In this document: one piece after another, positions 33,525 through 42,894 of the stretch
Layout of the letters: every line of letters begins with the position of its first letter
How positions within the stretch are numbered: the first letter of the stretch is position 1
Origin: an uncultured Acidobacteriota bacterium
GTDB taxonomy: Bacteria; Acidobacteriota; Blastocatellia; Pyrinomonadales; Pyrinomonadaceae
Length of the DNA: 64,000 nucleotides
Assembly: GCA_937859595.1 (NCBI GenBank)
Contig: CALMAH010000016.1
Coordinates: 1-64,000 of the forward strand
Direction: 5' to 3'
Made by a program: the position numbers and the translations under genes
Notes under the pieces: model-generated
Seen by the model: only the letters and a program-made list of their open reading frames with translations
Databases searched by the model: none
Told to the model about the DNA's origin: nothing

Positions 33525-33559
33525 AAAGATCCCGCGAACTTTTCGCGGGATCTTTCTTT
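33525..33559 (+). terminator. Riboswitch expression-platform terminator
   Basis: A 14-bp perfect stem (AAAGATCCCGCGAA with its complement, 33525-33538 and 33542-33555), 3-nt loop, followed by CTTT. It stands between the aptamer and ddl. An upstream TTCGCG (33472-33477) could pair with part of the left arm and act as antiterminator. Confidence 0.8.
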
Positions 33560-33684
33560 GGCACCGCCTGTCCACTACCCACGGGCACCCGTTTGCTGTA
33601 AACTCTATATTTGGCAAGCAGTTAGTTCGCGCCAATCGATCTTCAAGTATTGGGCTTATCGGCTCGTAAAGCAACGAACTTTCA

Positions 33685-34806
33685 ATGAAAACACGAATTG
33701 GACTAATATTTGGCGGGCGTTCCGGCGAACACGAGATCTCGCTTCGATCGGCGCGTTCCGTGATGACCCAGATCGACGAGGAAAAATACACCGTCGTCCC
33801 GATCGCGATCGACCAGAAAGGACGGTGGCTGAACCCGAGCGAATCGGCCAAGTTGCTCGGATCGGAATTTAATGACGAATTTGGCAGCGAGGGAGACGGC
33901 GGCGTTTTCGGACTGCTGGCAGACACCGGCTATAACGGGCTGACAGCGATCGGCGGCGAATCCCGTTCGAGCATCGGCCTGGATCTCGTTTTCCCAGTGC
34001 TCCACGGGACATTTGGCGAGGACGGTACTATACAGGGCCTATTCGAGATGGCGGACATCCCATATGTAGGCTGCGGGGTGCTTGCCTCTTCGTGTGGGAT
34101 GGACAAGGTCACGATGAAGGCACTATTTCGCGAAGCGGGGCTGCCTATTTGCCGATATACGTGGTTTCTTCGAAAGGATTTTGAGGAAAACCCGGATGCG
34201 GTTGTTTCCAGCATCGAGAAAAGCGTTGGTTACCCATGCTTTGTTAAGCCCGCAAACCTTGGCTCATCGGTAGGGATCTCCTATGCGGACGATGCGGAAG
34301 GCCTCAAGAAGGCAATTGACGCCGCCGGCCAATTTGACCGAAAGATCATAGTCGAAGAAGCACTAAAAATGCGTGAGATCGAGTGTGCCGTTATGGGCAA
34401 CGACGTCCCGATGTCCAGCCGTCCGGGCGAATATGTTATTCGCGACAAGAGCAAGGCTTTTCTTGATTACACTGAAAAATATACGGGCACGGGCAACAAC
34501 GAGTTCGTGGTCCCGGCACCGGTTTCCGAGGAGCTTGAAACCAAGATCCGGGAGATGGCGGAAGCGGCATTCAAGGCAATAGACGGGTCAGGGCTCGCCC
34601 GCGTGGATTTCTTTTTGCGCAACGATAACGGTATGCTACTTGTTAACGAAATAAACACCATGCCGGGCCTTACAGATGTGTCAGGTTTTCCGAAAATGTG
34701 GGCCGGCAGCGGAATGACGTTCGGGGAAATAATAGATAATCTAGTGTCTTTCGCGATTGAACGACACGCGGATAGAGCAAGAAATAGAACACACTTTCAA
34801 GCTTAA
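33685..34806 (+). CDS. ddl: D-alanine--D-alanine ligase
   Basis: Joins two D-Ala with ATP to make the dipeptide end of the peptidoglycan precursor. 373 residues with the ATP-grasp fold: IGLIFGGRSGEHEISLRSA at the start (Glu15 for substrate), HGTFGEDGTIQG (about 107-118), PANLGSSVGIS (about 190-200) and the metal-binding VNEINTMPGLT near 325. Preceded by a c-di-AMP riboswitch and terminator, so expression is probably set by a cell-wall and osmolyte signal. Dodecin follows after 12 nt. Confidence 0.96.
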   Translation: MKTRIGLIFGGRSGEHEISLRSARSVMTQIDEEKYTVVPIAIDQKGRWLNPSESAKLLGSEFNDEFGSEGDGGVFGLLADTGYNGLTAIGGESRSSIGLDLVFPVLHGTFGEDGTIQGLFEMADIPYVGCGVLASSCGMDKVTMKALFREAGLPICRYTWFLRKDFEENPDAVVSSIEKSVGYPCFVKPANLGSSVGISYADDAEGLKKAIDAAGQFDRKIIVEEALKMREIECAVMGNDVPMSSRPGEYVIRDKSKAFLDYTEKYTGTGNNEFVVPAPVSEELETKIREMAEAAFKAIDGSGLARVDFFLRNDNGMLLVNEINTMPGLTDVSGFPKMWAGSGMTFGEIIDNLVSFAIERHADRARNRTHFQA

Positions 34807-34818
34807 GGGAGGGGAAAT

Positions 34819-35025
34819 ATGTCAGTCGCAAAAAATATCGAGATAACTGCCGCTTCGGCGAAGAGCTTTGACGACGCAATAGCCGGCGGTATCGAACGGG
34901 CGTCCCGTACGATCGATAATATAAAGGGAGCATGGGTCAAAGAGCAGAAGGTAGAGGTAAGCGACGGTAAGATTACGGAATATCGCGTAACTATGATCGT
35001 TACCTTCGTACTCGCGGACGATTAA
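34819..35025 (+). CDS. Dodecin
   Basis: 68 residues, the standard dodecin length. Forms a hollow dodecamer that binds and buffers flavins. The sequence NIEITAASAKSFDDAIAGGIERA then GAWVKEQKVEVSDGKITEYRV fits the beta-alpha-beta-beta fold, with the aromatic flavin-stacking Trp39. Ribosome-binding site AGGGAGGGG just upstream. It shares the ddl transcript; its stop overlaps the end of the convergent VWA gene. Confidence 0.95.
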   Translation: MSVAKNIEITAASAKSFDDAIAGGIERASRTIDNIKGAWVKEQKVEVSDGKITEYRVTMIVTFVLADD

Positions 35026-35945
35026 TTGCGGGCTGCACGCTCGGCGGTATATCCCTGTCTCGTCCGAATAGTCAGACGGGGACGCGCCACTCGGACTTCG
35101 ATCGCTCGCCATGTGCCGTCTTTTACGGTATTTTTGGGGGAATAGCCTAGCGTGTATTGAACGCCGAGCTCCGCGACTATTTTCTCGAACGCTTCGCGCA
35201 TCGCGATGCCGCCGGGGGTCGAGATAAAGGTCCCACCCGTCCGCTGCGAAAAATTGCGAAGCACGCTCCGATTCTGGACGGCGGACGAAGAGCCCGACGG
35301 AGCCATATCCACGGTATAAATGGCCGCATCAGCGGCAAGTGCGGTCTGAAGCGCCCGCGACGCGCTCCGGCTGCTCCTCGTATCAGCTCCGTCAGAAAGC
35401 AGAATGATCGCCCGACGCTTCTCGGGCCGGTTTGCCAGGGCCTCAGCCGCCGTGAACACAGCATCGTTCATTACGGTCCAACCGTAAGACTTGAGATCAA
35501 AGATCCGCTCGGACACATCCCGTGAGTTTGAAAAATCCTGAACAAGCGTGACCTTTGTGTCGAAGCTGTAGATAGCGACGTTGTCGTCGGGCCTGAGCCC
35601 GTCGAGAAATCGGGTCGCTGCGGCTCGGGCAAGACTGACCGATCGGCCCATACTTCCTGACGTGTCGATGAGAATAACTGCGGCGAACGGCGTTTCCTCA
35701 GCAGAGAAGAAATCGACTGTTTGTTCGATGCCATCTTCGAGTATTGTGAATTCGTTCTTTTTAAGACCCGAAACAAGACGGCCGTTAGCGTCGGTGATCG
35801 CTGCGTTTAGAATGACCAGTGTAGAGTCGATCGTGATCGAGGACTCCTCGGTTTCCTGGCCCATGGCGACGTTCGGGATGAAGACCAGGAGAATGAGAAT
35901 GGCAGGGACAAAGGGACGGAATTGGCGAGGAAAATAGAACAACAT
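35022..35945 (-). CDS. Secreted VWA-domain (VWFA-related) protein
   Basis: 307 residues: signal peptide (to about 29), a short beta-sandwich region with the segment LNAAITDANGRLVSGLKKNEFTILEDG common in acidobacterial VWFA-related proteins, then a von Willebrand A domain (about 85-270) with an intact metal site DTSGSMG (about 94-100) and LLSDGADTR. Likely mediates protein adhesion outside the cytoplasm. It heads a three-gene minus-strand set of exported proteins. Confidence 0.88.
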   Translation of the reverse strand: MLFYFPRQFRPFVPAILILLVFIPNVAMGQETEESSITIDSTLVILNAAITDANGRLVSGLKKNEFTILEDGIEQTVDFFSAEETPFAAVILIDTSGSMGRSVSLARAAATRFLDGLRPDDNVAIYSFDTKVTLVQDFSNSRDVSERIFDLKSYGWTVMNDAVFTAAEALANRPEKRRAIILLSDGADTRSSRSASRALQTALAADAAIYTVDMAPSGSSSAVQNRSVLRNFSQRTGGTFISTPGGIAMREAFEKIVAELGVQYTLGYSPKNTVKDGTWRAIEVRVARPRLTIRTRQGYTAERAARN

Positions 35946-35954
35946 TTCAAAGGG

Positions 35955-36500
35955 TCAACGACGAATTTTTAGAAATCGGGCGATCCGAAGCGCCGTATTG
36001 GTTGATCGGATCGCTACGGCCGAGATGGAAAATCTGCTGGTTTGCTTGAGTTCCTCGAACAGTTTTACCGTTATCTCTTTTAAAGCCGAGGCAGCATCGC
36101 GAAACGAATTTGGGGACTCTATCTCCTCATCATCATCAAGGCTAAGCCCATCGTTACCGCCGCCAAGATCGCGGCGAATGCGGGTGACAAGCCTTTCAAG
36201 GTCATCAAGTTTTTTACGGTCAGAAGCCGAAAGTATATCTTTCTCGGCAGCCGCCAATTCAAGTTCCTCAGCCAGCTTTACCGCACTTTCAGCCCTTTGC
36301 AGCATTTCTTCGTGGTCTCGTCGTTGTCGCTGGATCCGACGCTGCTCGACCATATCCCGCATAGTTCGCGGGCGAGGTTCGCGAATGTTGGGGCTACCCG
36401 GAGGCGGAGGGGAGGGGTTTATCGGAGTTTGAGCGCCCGCAACTACCGCCCCAATGAACACTGCGGCGCTAAAAAGAAAACTTTTTCTGAACAGGTGCAT
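35955..36500 (-). CDS. Exported helical protein, unknown function
   Basis: 181 residues with a signal peptide cleaved after about residue 23 (VAGAQ), a Pro-rich stretch (PINPSPPPPGSPN), and a long charged helical region (about 45-120) with an Asp/Glu-rich break (LSLDDDEEIESP). The end is basic. Ten nt downstream of the next minus-strand gene, so probably co-transcribed with it and the VWA gene. Family not recognised. Confidence 0.7.
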   Translation of the reverse strand: MHLFRKSFLFSAAVFIGAVVAGAQTPINPSPPPPGSPNIREPRPRTMRDMVEQRRIQRQRRDHEEMLQRAESAVKLAEELELAAAEKDILSASDRKKLDDLERLVTRIRRDLGGGNDGLSLDDDEEIESPNSFRDAASALKEITVKLFEELKQTSRFSISAVAIRSTNTALRIARFLKIRR

Positions 36501-36509
36501 CCGAAAAGA

Positions 36510-37163
36510 CTATTGGCCGTCGCGAAGGGCGTCGTCCGGCGAAATACCCGTTACCATCTCAACGAGTTTTACAAGGAATTCTTCCTCTGCAAGCCCGGAG
36601 CTTGGTACGGTCACCCACTCAGTCATTAGTCCCTGTCCGGAACGGCCCTCGACCTTTGCTGTTACAGAAACATTGCTTCTGATGCCGTCGATCGGCTGTA
36701 TCTCTATAATAAGACTGTACTGTCCACGGGACCACGCCGTGTCCGCAAACTCAAGGACGCCATAGCGTCGAAGCTCGGCGGTGGCGATCACCGGCCCACG
36801 GCCGACCTGGAACGGCTGGGTAACGATCAGTCCATCGGAAAGCCGAGAGGAGGCTTCATCGAGAACAAGCCGCTTTTCCCTGAGGACCTCCTGAACGATC
36901 TCAACAAGAGTGTCCCTTCGGCCGTTCAAGATGTATGGGTTCGGAAGACGTTCGCGAGTCCGCGTCTTGCCTTTGCCCCAGTCGAACGAACGTGTCGCAT
37001 CGGAACCGCGAGACGTAGTTTTTGAGGCGTCCTCGCGGACACGCTGTGTTTGGGGGTCCACCCCCTTCTGCGAAAAAGCCGCGAGCGGGACGACCGCAAG
37101 AAGAAATGCGGCCGTAACCAGCGATCTGCCAAAACGTGGATCGAGCCCGGATAGACAAGTCAT
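36510..37163 (-). CDS. Exported protein, unknown function
   Basis: 217 residues with a signal sequence (hydrophobic about 13-30, AAFSQ). Residues about 30-70 are basic and Ser/Thr-rich; residues 80-210 look like an alpha/beta domain (TLVEIVQEVLREKRLVLDEASSRLSDGLIVTQPF) similar in pattern to periplasmic domains that adopt a BamC or DUF3576-like fold. First gene of the exported trio at 35022-37163. No certain family. Confidence 0.65.
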   Translation of the reverse strand: MTCLSGLDPRFGRSLVTAAFLLAVVPLAAFSQKGVDPQTQRVREDASKTTSRGSDATRSFDWGKGKTRTRERLPNPYILNGRRDTLVEIVQEVLREKRLVLDEASSRLSDGLIVTQPFQVGRGPVIATAELRRYGVLEFADTAWSRGQYSLIIEIQPIDGIRSNVSVTAKVEGRSGQGLMTEWVTVPSSGLAEEEFLVKLVEMVTGISPDDALRDGQ

Positions 37164-37226
37164 AAGTCAATGGTAATACCTTACTCCTAGATGTTACAAG
37201 GCCCGCCAACGTTGCAAAAAGCCGTC

Positions 37227-38219
37227 CTAATTTTTCTTTTGCAGCGCCTCTAGAGACGCCATATACCATTCAATCGTGTCCACAAGCCCGCTTCTAAGAT
37301 CGATCGCGGGCTTCCAACCGAAGGTGGCCTCCATCTTTTCACCGGATAGATACTGAGCGTCTATCTCATGATCGATCTTTCGGTCAAGCAGTACATTTGG
37401 CTCGATCATCCCTTTCTTACCGCATAGCTCGATTATCGTTTCCGCCAACTCGAGCACCCGGACCGGCGCGTCCGTGCCAAAATTAAAGGCCTCACCGGCG
37501 GATCGGTCGATGTTCTCGGCCAGCACCAAATATCCGGCGGCGACGTCATCTACGTGGATGAACTCACGGAGCGGCGTGCCGTCGCTTCGAATTATCGGAG
37601 GTTGGTCCTGCAGAACAGAAAGTATCGTACCGGGGATTATCCTCGAAAGATTCAGATCTGCCCGGCCGTAGATGTTTGCCGAGCGCGTGATAGTTACGTG
37701 GAGTTCATAGGTCTTTGCAAATGAAAGCGAGATAATATCGGCGCAGGCTTTTGAGACATCGTAGGGAAAGATAGCGTTCAGGGCGAGATCCTCTGTGTAT
37801 GGAAGCTGTTCGTGGGACCCGTAAGCCTTGTCGCTGGAGGCGACCACGATGCGTTTCACAAGCGGACTTCTGCGACAAACGTCCAGGAGAAGATACGTGC
37901 CGCGGATATTTGTCTCAAAGGTAGAGATCGGCGAGCGGTTGGCGGCGCCGACTATAGCCTGTGCGGCAAGGTGAAATACGGTTTCGATCTCGTATTCGTT
38001 CAGTATGCGCTCGATCAACCTATCGTCCAGAATGTCTCCCTGAACGACCGTGACACGGTCCCTCAAACCGAGAATATCGAGCGAATTCGGCTGAGCAGCG
38101 TCGCGTTCAAGGCAAACGGGCTTTGAGCCGAGGTCGACAAGAATGCGAACCAAATTGGCCCCGACAAAGCCGGTTGCACCGGTCACGAAAACCGGCCTAT
38201 CTTTCCAAAACTCCGACAT
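37227..38219 (-). CDS. NAD-dependent nucleotide-sugar dehydratase, CDP-glucose 4,6-dehydratase-like
   Basis: 330 residues of the extended SDR family: the Rossmann motif [11 protein letters not shown] (about 14-24), active-site SSDKAYG (about 128-134) and YDVSK (about 153-157, catalytic Tyr/Lys), and [10 protein letters not shown]. Directly downstream (3 nt) of a glucose-1-phosphate cytidylyltransferase, which points to CDP-glucose as substrate, yielding CDP-4-keto-6-deoxyglucose for surface glycans. The N-terminal motif is not the typical GHTGFKGSW of RfbG, so another sugar nucleotide is possible. Confidence 0.8.
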   Translation of the reverse strand: MSEFWKDRPVFVTGATGFVGANLVRILVDLGSKPVCLERDAAQPNSLDILGLRDRVTVVQGDILDDRLIERILNEYEIETVFHLAAQAIVGAANRSPISTFETNIRGTYLLLDVCRRSPLVKRIVVASSDKAYGSHEQLPYTEDLALNAIFPYDVSKACADIISLSFAKTYELHVTITRSANIYGRADLNLSRIIPGTILSVLQDQPPIIRSDGTPLREFIHVDDVAAGYLVLAENIDRSAGEAFNFGTDAPVRVLELAETIIELCGKKGMIEPNVLLDRKIDHEIDAQYLSGEKMEATFGWKPAIDLRSGLVDTIEWYMASLEALQKKN

Positions 38220-38222
38220 AGT

Positions 38223-38924
38223 TTATTTCCAGATCTTCCAGGGCGGGCGATCGTCCCACAACTCCTGAAACTCAAGATTGTCCTTGTAAGTGTCCATGCA
38301 TTTCCAGAACCCGTCGTGCAAAAATGCCATTAACTGGCCGGATTCAGCGAGTTGAGAAAGAGGTTCCTTTTCAAGTATTGAATTTTCGTCCAGATGACCG
38401 AAAATGCGCGGATCAAAGACGAAGAAGCCTCCATTGATCCAGTCCCTAAGCTTCGGCTTTTCCCGAAATTCCCTTACCCCTTGCTGCTCATCGATGTCGA
38501 GTATCCCGAAGGACGACACGGGGTGAACGGCGGTGAGTGTTCCGACCTTCCCGTGCTGTCGATGAAATCGTTCGAGCTTGCCGAGGTCAACATCCGACAG
38601 GCCGTCGCCATAGGTGACAAAGAACGGCTCATCATCGGGAAGATGCGAGCGTACGAAATGGAGCCTCCCGCCGGTATTCCTATCCAGCCCGGTGTCGACC
38701 GCCTCGATCTCCCACGCCTCGTCGATCTGCTGAATATATTCGCGGATCATATCGCCAAGATATCCTAGACAGAGGACAAAACTGGTGTGTCCATGGCTGG
38801 CGTATGCCTTTAAGAGGTGCCAGAGTATCGGCTTTCCGCCGATGGGCACAAGGGCCTTAGGAACCGATCTTCCAAGTTCGTTTAGCCGAGTGCCCCTTCC
38901 GCCGCAGAGTACAACCGTTTTCAT
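38223..38924 (-). CDS. rfbF: Glucose-1-phosphate cytidylyltransferase-like nucleotidyltransferase
   Basis: 233 residues. Makes CDP-glucose from CTP and glucose 1-phosphate. The nucleotide-binding signature [10 protein letters not shown] (about 7-16), [26 protein letters not shown] (about 123-133) and a C-terminal [10 protein letters not shown] fit RfbF, although the protein is somewhat shorter than the usual 255-260 residues. It sits between the glycosyltransferase and the dehydratase genes with 0-3 nt gaps, one operon for cell-surface sugar synthesis. Confidence 0.85.
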   Translation of the reverse strand: MKTVVLCGGRGTRLNELGRSVPKALVPIGGKPILWHLLKAYASHGHTSFVLCLGYLGDMIREYIQQIDEAWEIEAVDTGLDRNTGGRLHFVRSHLPDDEPFFVTYGDGLSDVDLGKLERFHRQHGKVGTLTAVHPVSSFGILDIDEQQGVREFREKPKLRDWINGGFFVFDPRIFGHLDENSILEKEPLSQLAESGQLMAFLHDGFWKCMDTYKDNLEFQELWDDRPPWKIWK

Positions 38925-39680
38925 CTATTCTTCAGTCCTGCCTGCCTCCCATATCTTTGCCTTTTTCAGGAAAACGCCATACGAAGTAAAGAACGCGATC
39001 ATCAGACCCTGAACGCCGTCGCGAAACCCTTGTTTAAGGATGAATGTTCGCAAAAAGGCGGCAATGGCGCCAATCAACATAGAGCCGGCGCCGGCGGTTT
39101 TTCCTTTCGATGCGTGGTATCGAGCAGCAAGCGTCGTATAGGAATCGATCGTCCGATGGTACTCGCTCAGATCACGCTTTGTGTAGTGGAGAAGCTCGCC
39201 CTTGAGGCGTCCGATCTTTCCGGTTACGCGGGCGGTCTCGTGGGGGGCAACACCGTCCCAATAGCTCTTATCTTTACGGTAAAGCCGCATTTGATAGTCC
39301 GGATACCAGCCGCTGTGTTTTATCCAACGGCCTGCGAACCACGTCTTGCGAGCCATCTCAAATCCGTCGGGCAGTTCGGTCTCGGCCAAGCCCCGAAGGG
39401 ACTCGATCTCGTCACGCAGTTCGGGGGTGACACGTTCATCGGCATCGATCCAGAAGATCCAGTCGCCGGTCGTCATCGAATCGGCAAATTGGTGTTTATC
39501 CTTATAGCCGAGGAATTCGCGGTCAAAGATCTTGTCGGTGAACTCTCGGGCGATCTCCTTGGTGCGATCGGACGAATCAGAATCAACCATTACGATCTCG
39601 TCCACCCAGCTTAGCGATTCGCAAAGTTCGCGAATGTTCGATTCTTCGTTGAAAACGATAATGCTGGCAGAGATCTTCAC
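38925..39680 (-). CDS. Family 2 glycosyltransferase (WaaE/KdtX-like)
   Basis: 251 residues if started at the GTG at 39680 ([13 protein letters not shown]); an ATG at 39719 would add 13 unlikely residues. GT-A fold with [26 protein letters not shown] (DxD metal site, about 93-96) and WVDEIVMVD. The segment [11 protein letters not shown] and the C-terminal membrane-associating helix (about 205-235) are typical of the lipopolysaccharide core beta-1,4-glucosyltransferase WaaE group. Probably transfers a sugar to LPS or another surface polymer. Confidence 0.85.
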   Translation of the reverse strand: MKISASIIVFNEESNIRELCESLSWVDEIVMVDSDSSDRTKEIAREFTDKIFDREFLGYKDKHQFADSMTTGDWIFWIDADERVTPELRDEIESLRGLAETELPDGFEMARKTWFAGRWIKHSGWYPDYQMRLYRKDKSYWDGVAPHETARVTGKIGRLKGELLHYTKRDLSEYHRTIDSYTTLAARYHASKGKTAGAGSMLIGAIAAFLRTFILKQGFRDGVQGLMIAFFTSYGVFLKKAKIWEAGRTEE

Positions 39681-39779
39681 ACGGAGATTTTCGCAGAGTC
39701 CCGCCGGATAACAAAGCACGAACGCAAAATTGAGGGACCCAAGCGGGTCCCGTTGATGTGCCGGCCAGCAAACGTGGAG

Positions 39780-41606
39780 CTAGTTTCCGTCCGTCGGCGA
39801 AGTTACCGTGATGTTATTGACCGCAAATGTGGTCGACGTCGCCCGCTGGAGATCGGCTAGTGCCTTGTTGTAATCGGTTTCGGCACGGATCTCCGCGTTT
39901 CGAGCGGCAAGGAGCTGATTTTCCCGCTGAAACAGCAGGAAGGTGGTAGAGCGGCCAGACTCTAAAAGACGCCGCTCTCCTTCTAGCTGAATTTCGGCGT
40001 TCTCACGTCCACGGCGAGCCGCGATAACCCGCTGCCGGGTTGTCTCGACCGCCTGGACAGCGTTACGCACCTCGACGATTATCACCTGTTCCTGGCTGCG
40101 CATTTGCGTGTCCAACTGCTGTTCCTGGATGCGTGCACCGGCAAGATTGGCCTTGGCGGTCCGGTTGCGAAGAGGGAACGAGATCGTAACACCGATCGAA
40201 AAATTCGGAGCATCGCTGCGGAATGTGTTCGCGAGAGAACGGCCAAAGCCTCCAAAAAGATACTCGGGACCGGCCGGGAAGGTGATGTCTGGATTCGGTA
40301 TAGGCTCGAGGCCGGGGATCGCAGCACGGGTATCGTTAATTGCGAGAAGGAGCACCTGGTCGGTCAAGGATGTGAACAACGGTGTCGTTATGGCCTCGGC
40401 ACGGCCGCTTCGTGCAAAACCACTCAAGAAGAAACTCGTATTGAGGTCGATCTGGGGCTTGATCTGGTTTCGGAAATACTGGATATCTACCTCGTTTATA
40501 TCCTGCGCGAGCTTTAGCCGCCGTAGTTCAAACCGGTTTTCCATCGCGTCTTTCATTGCGTCATCCATGCTGACCGGGTCGAGGGTGAACGCAGGTTGAT
40601 CGGTGGGCACCAGGGTCCGGGCCCATTCCGGCGCCAACGGATCGGCGAGCAGCAATTGCTTCAATGTGTTCTCAACAACGGATACCTGTTGGGTGGCGAG
40701 CAAGACCTCGCTTTCACGATTGGCAAGCTCCGTTTCGATCTCCGCCCGGGCGATCGGGGCCGCGGCCCCAGCGTTGATACGAGCCTCGACCTGCCGCAGA
40801 TTTTCACGCGCCAATTCGAGATTCGCCACCCGGTTCTGCTGGTCTCGAAGAGCGAATACCAGGTCCCAGTAGGCCCTCTGCACCTGCGTGATCGTTTCGA
40901 TGGCTTGTCGCCGAAAATCGGCGTCGGTCTGTTCGAGGCGGGCCCTGGCTATCTTTAGATTGCGGCGCGTATTGTCGATCTTCCGGTCTCTGAATAGCGG
41001 CTGTGTGTAGCGGATGCCGTAGCTTGATGAATAGATCGCGTTCCCGCCGGTGCCGAGCGAACCGGAACTTACCTGGGCCTGTGTGAATGCGTTCTCGGTA
41101 CGGGAATTATTGAAGAACGCAGTGAAATTGCCGCCAGTTGCCAGTTGCTGGAAGACGTTGGAATCGACCGTAACGTCGTTCGTCGCCTGAGACCCGGTCG
41201 TATTGTTCCTTCGATAAGTCGGCGTAACCGAGAATACGGGATCATAGAGGCCCTGGAGCGAACGGATCTGCGTTTCCTGCAGCCGAACGTCATCGCGTGC
41301 CAACGAGATATTCGTATTGCTGGTCAGGGCTCTTCGAATGGCTTCGTCCAACGAAAGCGTGATCGGCTCGGAGGTCTGCACTCCTACCCGAACCATTGTG
41401 TCGTGGAACTCAACGCTGCGAGCCGGCGGGGCCGATGGACTGCCCGCAGCTTCCGGTTTTGATCCGTTTGCCTCGGTCGACACGGCCACAGGTTTTCGTA
41501 TAGATGCAAGCTGGTCTGTCTGTGCCGATACGGCAAAGCCGCCTCCGCACAACAGGACAGTTACCAATGCCACGCTGGGAAAATTGTTTAGATGTCTTCT
41601 CATCAA
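39780..41606 (-). CDS. TolC-family outer membrane efflux protein
   Basis: 608 residues with a signal peptide (to about 28, VSAQ). Two outer-membrane-efflux-protein repeats (about 80-330 and 345-590) with long coiled coils such as QTDADFRRQAIETITQVQRAYWDLV and NAEIRAETDYNKALADLQRA. It would form the trimeric outer-membrane channel of an RND or ABC export system, but no inner-membrane partner lies in the window. A 60-residue Gly/Phe/Pro-rich insert in the second repeat (about 400-460) is longer than in classic TolC. Confidence 0.92.
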   Translation of the reverse strand: MMRRHLNNFPSVALVTVLLCGGGFAVSAQTDQLASIRKPVAVSTEANGSKPEAAGSPSAPPARSVEFHDTMVRVGVQTSEPITLSLDEAIRRALTSNTNISLARDDVRLQETQIRSLQGLYDPVFSVTPTYRRNNTTGSQATNDVTVDSNVFQQLATGGNFTAFFNNSRTENAFTQAQVSSGSLGTGGNAIYSSSYGIRYTQPLFRDRKIDNTRRNLKIARARLEQTDADFRRQAIETITQVQRAYWDLVFALRDQQNRVANLELARENLRQVEARINAGAAAPIARAEIETELANRESEVLLATQQVSVVENTLKQLLLADPLAPEWARTLVPTDQPAFTLDPVSMDDAMKDAMENRFELRRLKLAQDINEVDIQYFRNQIKPQIDLNTSFFLSGFARSGRAEAITTPLFTSLTDQVLLLAINDTRAAIPGLEPIPNPDITFPAGPEYLFGGFGRSLANTFRSDAPNFSIGVTISFPLRNRTAKANLAGARIQEQQLDTQMRSQEQVIIVEVRNAVQAVETTRQRVIAARRGRENAEIQLEGERRLLESGRSTTFLLFQRENQLLAARNAEIRAETDYNKALADLQRATSTTFAVNNITVTSPTDGN

Positions 41607-41749
41607 AGCTTTGCTCCAAAACGATGAACAGGGAATTAAGAACGGCTTAGTAAACCCAAACGCCTACTACGACACCGCATCTTTCTTAGTTTCAACATTT
41701 TCGGCCCCCTCGCCAGACGGGGTCGAGGGCCGAGGCGAAGATCGCCGGA

Positions 41750-41778
41750 TTGAAAAAACTGTGAAAGTGGGATAAATT
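41750..41778 (+). promoter_or_regulatory. Candidate sigma-70 promoter for gapA
   Basis: TTGAAA (41750-41755), 17-bp spacer, TAAATT (41773-41778), 46 bp upstream of the gapA start, which is also preceded by GAGGAG at about 41806-41811. Match is 5 of 6 and 4 of 6 to consensus. Confidence 0.4.
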
Positions 41779-41824
41779 CGAGGCTTTAACAACACAACTA
41801 AAATAGAGGAGCACTATTGAAATA

Positions 41825-42832
41825 ATGGGTATAAAAGTTGGTATCAATGGATTTGGCCGTATCGGGCGCAACGTTTTGCGGTCTTGCCTGGGCGATAGGG
41901 ATATTGATTTTGTTGCGGTAAATGACCTAACGGATACGAAAACGCTTGCTCATCTCTTGAAATACGATTCGGTAATGGGAAATCTCGACAACGAGATCGC
42001 TGCGGAAGGCGATACGATAACCGTGGATGGGGACTCGTTCAAGGTCTTTTCCGAAAAGGACCCGTCGTTGATCGACTGGGAATCGGTCGGGGCAGAGATC
42101 GTTATCGAATCGACCGGACGATTCACAAAGGCCGAGGACGCCGGAAAGCACCTTCGCGGGCCGGTGAAAAAGGTCATCATTTCCGCTCCGGCAAAAGGCG
42201 AAGACGTGACGATCGTATTAGGTGTCAATGACGATATGTATGTTGCCGCCGATCATCACATCATCTCGAATGCGTCGTGTACGACGAACTGTCTGGCACC
42301 GGTAGCAAAGGTCATTCATGAAAAATTCGGCATCAAAAATGCGCTGATGAACACCATCCACAGTTACACGAACGACCAGCAGCTGCTCGATCTTCCCCAT
42401 AAGGATCTCAGGCGTGCCCGCGCCGCAGCGGTCTCGATGATCCCGACATCGACAGGTGCCGCCAAAGCGGTCGCACTTGTCATTCCGGAACTCAAAGGGA
42501 AGTTTGACGGCATTTCGGTACGTGTCCCGACGCCGAATGTATCTCTCGTTGACGTGGTGATGAACGTGGAGAAAGAAACTTCGACCGAGGAAGTGAATCA
42601 AGTACTCAAGGACGCTGCGAACGAGGAGCTTAAAGGAATTCTCGCCTTCTCGGAAGAGCCGCTCGTATCGATTGACTTCCGCGGAAATCCGAATTCATCG
42701 ATCGTTGATGCCGAGAATACGAAGGTGATCGACGGCACGTGCATCAAGATCCTTTCGTGGTATGACAACGAATGGGGCTATTCCTGCCGCGTTCGGGATC
42801 TTGTAAAATTCATAGCCGCGAAGGGGCTCTAG
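41825..42832 (+). CDS. gapA: Glyceraldehyde-3-phosphate dehydrogenase, type I
   Basis: 335 residues. Oxidises glyceraldehyde 3-phosphate to 1,3-bisphosphoglycerate. NAD-binding [11 protein letters not shown] (about 7-17), Asp34 in AVNDLTD pointing to NAD rather than NADP, and the catalytic Cys152 in SNASCTTNC with the His in NTIHSYT are present, as is the closing WYDNEWGYS. First gene of gapA-pgk-tpiA; a 32-bp perfect palindrome separates it from pgk. Confidence 0.98.
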   Translation: MGIKVGINGFGRIGRNVLRSCLGDRDIDFVAVNDLTDTKTLAHLLKYDSVMGNLDNEIAAEGDTITVDGDSFKVFSEKDPSLIDWESVGAEIVIESTGRFTKAEDAGKHLRGPVKKVIISAPAKGEDVTIVLGVNDDMYVAADHHIISNASCTTNCLAPVAKVIHEKFGIKNALMNTIHSYTNDQQLLDLPHKDLRRARAAAVSMIPTSTGAAKAVALVIPELKGKFDGISVRVPTPNVSLVDVVMNVEKETSTEEVNQVLKDAANEELKGILAFSEEPLVSIDFRGNPNSSIVDAENTKVIDGTCIKILSWYDNEWGYSCRVRDLVKFIAAKGL

Positions 42833-42851
42833 AGTAGGTTTTCAAAGCCAA

Positions 42852-42888
42852 AGCTTATAGCTATCGGCCGATAGCTATAAGCTGTTTT
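42852..42888 (+). terminator. Perfect palindrome with T-run between gapA and pgk
   Basis: 42852-42883 is a perfect 32-bp palindrome (each arm 16 nt, AGCTTATAGCTATCGG and its complement) followed by GTTTTTC, and lies 12 bp before the pgk ATG. It can form an intrinsic terminator that makes gapA transcripts more abundant than pgk/tpiA, or block the pgk start. Confidence 0.75.
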
Positions 42889-42894
42889 TCATCA

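Noticed and set aside
33462..33872. A 136-residue plus-strand frame upstream of ddl
   Set aside because: It crosses the riboswitch terminator and the ddl start in another frame; the sequence is Arg/Thr-rich and not protein-like.
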